A DNA stretch of 25,244 bases from JdFR-22 sp964534325 (GTDB lineage Archaea > Halobacteriota > Archaeoglobi > Archaeoglobales > Archaeoglobaceae). The position numbers and the translations under genes are program-made. Location of the stretch: the NCBI GenBank assembly GCA_964534325.1, contig CAZHOR010000023.1, positions 1 to 25,244 of the forward strand. Reading direction: 5' to 3'. Below are positions 21,246 through 25,244 of the stretch, in pieces (positions within the stretch are counted from its first letter, which is position 1; each line of letters starts with the position of its first letter). The notes under the pieces are model-generated. The model saw nothing but the letters and a program-made list of their open reading frames with translations, had not been told where the DNA came from and ran no database searches.

Positions 21246-22742
21246 CTATTCTTCATATTCTTCTCTGTTCTGCTTCCTTCTTCTGTAAAGGAAAGCTACA
21301 ACGATTGCTGCACCAATCAAAGGGACTACGTACATCCAGATTGGGGTCTGCTCTGTCCTTTGGACTCCAGTGACTTGGGCCATACTCTGTGCGACGTTAA
21401 ACTCTTCATCGACCTCTACTTTCTCTCCTAACTGATTTGTCCACACCAGCTTTACAGTAGCTGTTCTCTCGTTACCCGTGACCGGGATGCTGAAGCTCTG
21501 GAAATCCGAGGGGTCAATGCTCCCCACGAAATAACTCTCGCTACTGCCGCCAAGGTCAACGTAGACGTAAGCGTTCAAAGCCTCACTCCATCCATTGTTG
21601 CTGACATCTCCAGAAATTGTTGCCTGAGTCGTAACTGGAGAAGTCTCTGAAGCGCCTCCTCTGAATATCCCTGGTCCTCCTTGCTGACCAGTAGATGTCC
21701 CTCCAGTGGTTTTAGCCTCGATGTTTACACCCGTTACCGACATGGAAGCCTCATCAAGAATTTTTACTGTTCTACTTACAGAGTATTCGTAGGAGTTACT
21801 CATGCTGTCCTCGTAGGCTATATTCAGGTTGATCGTGTCCTGTCCACTTTCTGTGGGGGAGTAGAGGAGGGTTAACTTCTTGGTATCATCTGGACCGAGC
21901 TTGGCAACATCTTTTGAGCTTTCGGAGAACTCTCCCAGCTGTGAGTTAGCTGTCAATGAGATATCATACAGGGTATCGTCTCTGAGGTTGGAGAGCCCTA
22001 CCTTTATGGGTATCACATCGTAGAGATAGACGCTTGAGTAGGGGACAGATACATTAGCAAACAATCCCTGAGACTCCGAGTACGAGGCATCTACCTCCTG
22101 GACAAAAGAATGATAGTTATTTCCGTTGTAGAAGGATATCTTGAACTTATAGTCTTGCTCCTCCCCATAGAAATTAATGGTCTTCTGGGCAGAGTTCTCT
22201 ATACTGTTAAAGTAAATGCTCTTCTGCTCGGTATCGAAGAGAGGCACTATTCTGACATTACTTATTTCAATAGGGGATGCGACCTCAAGGCCCATGTCAT
22301 TGACCTCATTTAACTTGATCTTCTGGTTGAAGGAGATCTCTGGCATGTCGTCCTCCACGATAACGTTCATTCTTTGATACACTGTCTGGGAGGTTAGCCC
22401 ACTACTCGTTCTACTATGGACTTCTACTTCAACTGAATATTTTCCTGCTTCTTCAGCTTCAACGTAGAAGGGTAGAGTATAGCTCGATTGTGGAGGTACG
22501 TGGCCCACATCCAGAACCGATTTCGGTTCAGCTGATAGGCCCGATGGCGAGTTGAACTGGATAGAAGTTATTTCGATAGTCTCACTGTTAGGATTGTGGA
22601 GTTTGAGAGTACATTCTGCTGTATCCCCTACCAATAACTTCTGAGGAGCAATTGATAGCTCTGTAACCTCAATGCTATCTGCTGAGACAGGTATAATTAG
22701 AAGCATTAACGCTAAAACCAAAGTAATTACTTTATTTTTCAT
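21246..22742 (-). CDS. COG1361/NEW3-like cell-surface protein, C-terminally anchored
   Basis: 498 residues from ATG 22742, chosen because GGGTGA stands just upstream; the frame runs back to 22763. It has a signal peptide (about 1-22), several beta-sandwich domains of the NEW3/CARDB type (CTLKLHNPNSETIEITSIQF near the start), a Gly/Thr-rich low-complexity stretch (about 355-375) and a C-terminal helix followed by YRRRKQNREEYEE. It is the first large gene of the MacB-type operon and may be the extracellular partner of the FtsX permease. Confidence 0.82.
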   Translation of the reverse strand: MKNKVITLVLALMLLIIPVSADSIEVTELSIAPQKLLVGDTAECTLKLHNPNSETIEITSIQFNSPSGLSAEPKSVLDVGHVPPQSSYTLPFYVEAEEAGKYSVEVEVHSRTSSGLTSQTVYQRMNVIVEDDMPEISFNQKIKLNEVNDMGLEVASPIEISNVRIVPLFDTEQKSIYFNSIENSAQKTINFYGEEQDYKFKISFYNGNNYHSFVQEVDASYSESQGLFANVSVPYSSVYLYDVIPIKVGLSNLRDDTLYDISLTANSQLGEFSESSKDVAKLGPDDTKKLTLLYSPTESGQDTINLNIAYEDSMSNSYEYSVSRTVKILDEASMSVTGVNIEAKTTGGTSTGQQGGPGIFRGGASETSPVTTQATISGDVSNNGWSEALNAYVYVDLGGSSESYFVGSIDPSDFQSFSIPVTGNERTATVKLVWTNQLGEKVEVDEEFNVAQSMAQVTGVQRTEQTPIWMYVVPLIGAAIVVAFLYRRRKQNREEYEE

Positions 22743-22966
22743 ACACTCACCCTGTGGAAACACGGTCCACTACTTTCACCAGCCTTAAAAGCGGTTCTTC
22801 CTGGTTGGGGGGTCGGATCGGTCATATTGGTCAAAACAGGCTTTTTGTGGCAGTGAACCAGGTAAGTTTGTTGTACCTTGACCAATGTCAACCTTATTGA
22901 GTGAATTGCTGATTTTTTAGGGTTCTTTGTTAAATTCTCTTTTATTAAGTCTTTCTTTTCTTGCAT
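22739..22966 (-). CDS. Small ORF coupled to the surface-protein gene
   Basis: 75 codons. GAGGTGAT stands five bases before ATG 22966, and a TATA-like TTTTATACAC lies about 45 bp further upstream (near 23007). Its stop overlaps the next start as ATGA, a typical coupling arrangement. The N-terminal 35 residues are basic (MQEKKDLIKENLTKNPKKSA). The rest has no domain I recognise and includes two 9-bp inverted arms (ATTGGTCAA at 22826, TTGACCAAT at 22878). It could be a real small protein or a translated leader. Confidence 0.5.
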   Translation of the reverse strand: MQEKKDLIKENLTKNPKKSAIHSIRLTLVKVQQTYLVHCHKKPVLTNMTDPTPQPGRTAFKAGESSGPCFHRVSV

Positions 22967-23105
22967 TCTTCATCACCTCATGTTTTAATCTGTAGTTTAA
23001 AAGTGTATAAAAGGGAGAAGAAGCTAAAATGTGCATTTCAAGTACATCTTCTATGGTTTACTATATTGTATTGGACTGTAAAATAAAAATAAAAATGAAA
23101 TTCAA

Positions 23106-23125
23106 AACTGATTATATAATCAGTT
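23106..23125. repeat. Perfect 20-bp palindrome
   Basis: AACTGATTATATAATCAGTT equals its own reverse complement. It lies 13 bp after the stop of the small gene at 23139 (minus strand) and about 140 bp before the next start. It may end that transcript as a hairpin or be an operator. Confidence 0.55.
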
Positions 23126-23138
23126 AAAATCAAAAGCC

Positions 23139-23333
23139 TTATTCACTGGTTAATTCTTTTAAGATCTGGTTAAGTGTCTCTTCTGTCAGGTTCTCTGTAG
23201 AGCACCATAACTCGTAGTCCACGATTGCTTCTCTTATTTCACCCCGTAACTCTTTATTTCCCGCTGGCTTAAAGGCAGAAAAAACTCGCTGTGTGCTAAT
23301 AAATTCATCTTTATCAGTTTTAGACTTCTTCAT
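23139..23333 (-). CDS. Hypothetical small protein
   Basis: 64 residues, soluble, charged, with a basic N-terminus and mostly helical sequence (NLTEETLNQILKELTSE at the end). GAGGTGAT just before the ATG and a TATA-like CTTATATAAC about 45 bp upstream support expression. No family recognised. The insertion sequence end lies about 84 bp upstream of its start, beyond its promoter. Confidence 0.6.
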   Translation of the reverse strand: MKKSKTDKDEFISTQRVFSAFKPAGNKELRGEIREAIVDYELWCSTENLTEETLNQILKELTSE

Positions 23334-23416
23334 TGCATCACCTCTTTTTATTCTAAAATTAATTGGTTTTGGGGGTTATATAAGTCAGAAGAAGGGGGAA
23401 TATACACTCAAAGTCC

Positions 23417-24712
23417 ACTTAGGGTTTGCCATGAATTAAGTTGGTAAGTTTTATTTAGTATGAGTTCTTATATATCTTTATGGTTGAGGATGTGGAGTTT
23501 TGGAATTTGTTGAGGGTTTTTGGTTTGGCGGATGAGTCTTTGAAGCGTAAGTTGGCTGGTGCTATGGCGCTTGATTTGGGTTGGGGTGGTATTTCGGCTG
23601 TTTCGAGGATGAGTGGGATGTCTCCTACCACTATTAGGAAGGGGATTGGAGAACTGGAGGATTTGGAGAGTTTGGAGCAGTCGGAGAGGATCCGTAGTCC
23701 TGGTGGTGGGCGTAAGAGGGTTGATGTTAAGGATCCGGGGTTGGTGGAGGATCTTGAGGAGATTATGGGTGAGAGTACAGCGGATCCCATGAGTTCTTTG
23801 AAGTGGACCCACAAGTCAACTTATAGGATAGCTGATGAACTGGTTCTTCGGGGGCACAAGGTTAGTGCGGAAAAAGTCAGAAAGCTGTTGAAGGAGATGG
23901 GTTACTCTCTTCAGGGTAACGTGAAGACGAAGGAGAGTGGTTCAGCTCCAGAGAGAGATGCCCAGTTCCACCACATAAACGAAGAAGTAAAGAAGTTTAT
24001 TGCAGAAGGCAACCCCGTTATTTCGGTGGACACGAAGAAGAGAGAGCTGATAGGTGAATTTAAGAATCATGGAAGGACGTGGAGAAAGAAGGGGGAGCCC
24101 AAGGAGGTTAATGTCTACGACTTCTTATCGTTGAGTGCTGGGGTAGCGATTCCTTATGGTGCCTACGATATTAGTAGGGATGAGGGGTTGGTGAACGTTG
24201 GTGTTAGTCGTGACACCTCTGAGTTCGCGGTTGAGAGCATAAAGCAATGGTGGAACGTGTTAGGAAGAAAACACTACCCCCACACCAAGAAACTGTTGAT
24301 CTGTGCGGATGGTGGAGGAAGCAACGGGAGCAGTAGGAAAGGATGGAAATACTTCCTACAAGAGTTGGCGGACCAGACAGGGCTAAAGGTATCTGTCTGT
24401 CACTTCCCACCTGGGACAAGCAAGTGGAACAAGATAGAGCACTGCATGTTCTCCTTCATAAGCATGAACTGGAAAGGAGAACCCCTCACCACCTATGAGA
24501 CGATCATCAAACTCATAGGTAAAACCACCACAAAGAAAGGACTCAAAGTAGTTGCCCGCCTCGACGAAAAAGAATATAAGAGAATAGAGTTCTCAAAAGA
24601 AGACATGGAAAAAATTAACCTGAAGACTCATGCACTACATCCTAAATGGAATTATACCATCACACCCAGAAATACTAAACTTTAATAGGTTATTCTCTGG
24701 CAACCCCTAAGT
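23417..24712 (+). mobile_element. ISAzo13-family insertion sequence
   Basis: A single transposase gene is flanked by imperfect terminal inverted repeats: 23417-23439 and the complement of 24690-24712. Both begin ACTTAGGG and share TTGCCA and a terminal AA, with about 17 of 23 positions matching. No clear target duplication is seen at the borders (AAGTCC on the left, TGCTCT on the right). The right end lies inside a small minus-strand gene, which it truncates. Confidence 0.75.
23480..24685 (+). CDS. ISAzo13-family transposase
   Basis: 401 residues. An N-terminal helix-turn-helix region (about 35-80) precedes a DDE catalytic core with D184 (ISVDTKKRE), D277 (ICADGGGSNGS) and E320 (GTSKWNKIEH). 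The phrase VCHFPPGTSKWNKIEH and the following FSFISMNWKGEPLTTYE are typical of the family. It is full length and unbroken, so possibly active. Base use is unlike the neighbours: the first third is very rich in G and T, the last third in A and C. Confidence 0.88.
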   Translation: MVEDVEFWNLLRVFGLADESLKRKLAGAMALDLGWGGISAVSRMSGMSPTTIRKGIGELEDLESLEQSERIRSPGGGRKRVDVKDPGLVEDLEEIMGESTADPMSSLKWTHKSTYRIADELVLRGHKVSAEKVRKLLKEMGYSLQGNVKTKESGSAPERDAQFHHINEEVKKFIAEGNPVISVDTKKRELIGEFKNHGRTWRKKGEPKEVNVYDFLSLSAGVAIPYGAYDISRDEGLVNVGVSRDTSEFAVESIKQWWNVLGRKHYPHTKKLLICADGGGSNGSSRKGWKYFLQELADQTGLKVSVCHFPPGTSKWNKIEHCMFSFISMNWKGEPLTTYETIIKLIGKTTTKKGLKVVARLDEKEYKRIEFSKEDMEKINLKTHALHPKWNYTITPRNTKL

Positions 24713-24915
24713 TGCTCTAATAAATCAGTGATTTCGGGCGAACAGCCGTCAAGATTTAAATACGCTTTAATTGTTACATTTTCATTCGAGTCTATTTTAT
24801 CGTTAATAACATCTTTTTTTGTCTCATTGTTACTATAGCCTATGATAGAAACGAGAGCAATAGTTAATACCAATACTCCTAATGCAATTTTGTGTTTGGT
24901 TTTAAATTCGACCAT
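24682..24915 (-). pseudogene. Small exported protein truncated by the insertion sequence
   Basis: The frame encodes 77 residues, of which about the first 67 are native. There is an N-terminal hydrophobic signal or anchor (about 9-27: IALGVLVLTIALVSIIGYS), then a polar region with DGCSPEITDLLEQ. The last residues (LRGCQRITY) and the stop come from the IS terminal repeat. The native 3' part is not found beyond the left end of the element. Upstream is a TATA-like ACTTAAAAAG near 24970. Function unknown. Confidence 0.55.
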
Positions 24916-25070
24916 TCTTTATTCATTCCCCCTTCTCCTTCTTCTCTCTAATTTATTTGGCTCTCTTTTTAAGTAGTTATTTTTATTACTGCTGTATTTA
25001 GCTGCTGTATTTGCTGGATAATATAAAAAAATAAATTATTGAATATTCACTTATCTCAGAGTATAGTTTA

Positions 25071-25244
25071 CTACTTCCCACATCCTCTCTTATGATTGAA
25101 TCCGGGACCTGTGCCTGAACCTGTGCCTGGAGTTCCAAAACCTTTCTCACCAGTTTCATTATATCTTTCAACCAATGAGTTGAACTTCTCCTCTGTCATT
25201 GACTCCGTTACAGCATCTTTCCATGCTTGGTAGTCTTCGTTCTC
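25071..25244 (-). CDS. 3' end of a small protein (runs off the window)
   Basis: The last 57 codons are visible; the start is outside the window. The sequence DYQAWKDAVTESMTEEKFNSL followed by VERYNETGE recalls small exported archaeal proteins with repeated helical WK..MT..F motifs. The tail is Gly/Thr/Pro-rich (GTPGTGSGTGPGF) and ends HKRGCGK. No function can be given. Confidence 0.6.
   Translation of the reverse strand, partial: ENEDYQAWKDAVTESMTEEKFNSLVERYNETGEKGFGTPGTGSGTGPGFNHKRGCGK

Noticed and set aside
23389..23416. Possible target-site duplication or remaining 3' part of the truncated gene left of the IS
   Set aside because: No direct repeat is seen at the borders, and no frame continues the truncated protein convincingly.
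1..25244. CRISPR arrays, tRNA or rRNA genes, replication origin
   Set aside because: No regularly spaced direct repeats, no cloverleaf or rRNA-like stretch, and no cluster of origin boxes were seen on either strand.

Overview
The window reads as a piece of an anaerobic archaeal chromosome. Evidence is archaeal-type regulators (a bacterioopsin-activator HTH_10 protein and a TrmB protein), A/T-rich TATA boxes with short leaders or apparently leaderless starts, GGTGA/GGAGGTGA ribosome binding sites, and surface proteins with a C-terminal membrane anchor. A Ni-CO-dehydrogenase-like protein, several ferredoxins and multiheme c-type cytochromes point to an anaerobic euryarchaeal (Halobacteriota-like, Archaeoglobi- or methanogen/ANME-related) lineage. 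I cannot fix the genus from sequence alone.

Bases 1-8508, redox block. A split two-gene ferredoxin-like protein (132-888) is followed by a four-gene operon (1032-4909): an octaheme HAO-family cytochrome, a tetraheme cytochrome, a Tat-exported NrfC-like protein with four clusters, and an NrfD-like membrane quinol module. After it comes a probable free-standing structured RNA (about 5055-5156). Next is an HTH_10 regulator (minus strand) divergent from a CooS-like protein, a small ferredoxin and a CBS-domain protein. The promoters of the 132 gene and of cooS share a 27-bp block (24 of 27 identical) at nearly the same distance from the start codon. An 11-bp core of it recurs over the regulator start codon, so these loci look like one regulon. 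The CooS-like protein keeps the B- and D-cluster cysteines but lacks one C-cluster cysteine and the catalytic histidine, so its CO chemistry is in doubt.

Bases 8509-15002. Small DUF488 and DUF2283 proteins, then a TrmB-type regulator divergent from an ABC-2 exporter operon (ATPase, permease, anchored surface protein) across a 16-bp perfect palindrome that contains the TATA box. An interrupted ORF and a SAM methyltransferase follow.

Bases 15079-19361, all minus strand. Two copies of a secreted Cys-rich, C-terminally anchored small protein, with a 125-bp stretch identical in both and the same 76-bp upstream regulatory element, bracket a membrane-bound winged-helix regulator, a TSUP (TauE/SafE) permease, a cupin and a split COG0701/ArsP-like permease. 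This looks like a self-contained, undescribed envelope/thiol or metalloid response module.

Bases 19441-25244. A MacB-type ABC operon (surface protein, ATPase, FtsX permease) is preceded by a small translationally coupled ORF. Then come a small hypothetical gene, a complete ISAzo13-family insertion sequence that has cut off the 3' end of a small exported-protein gene, and the 3' end of one more small protein running off the window.
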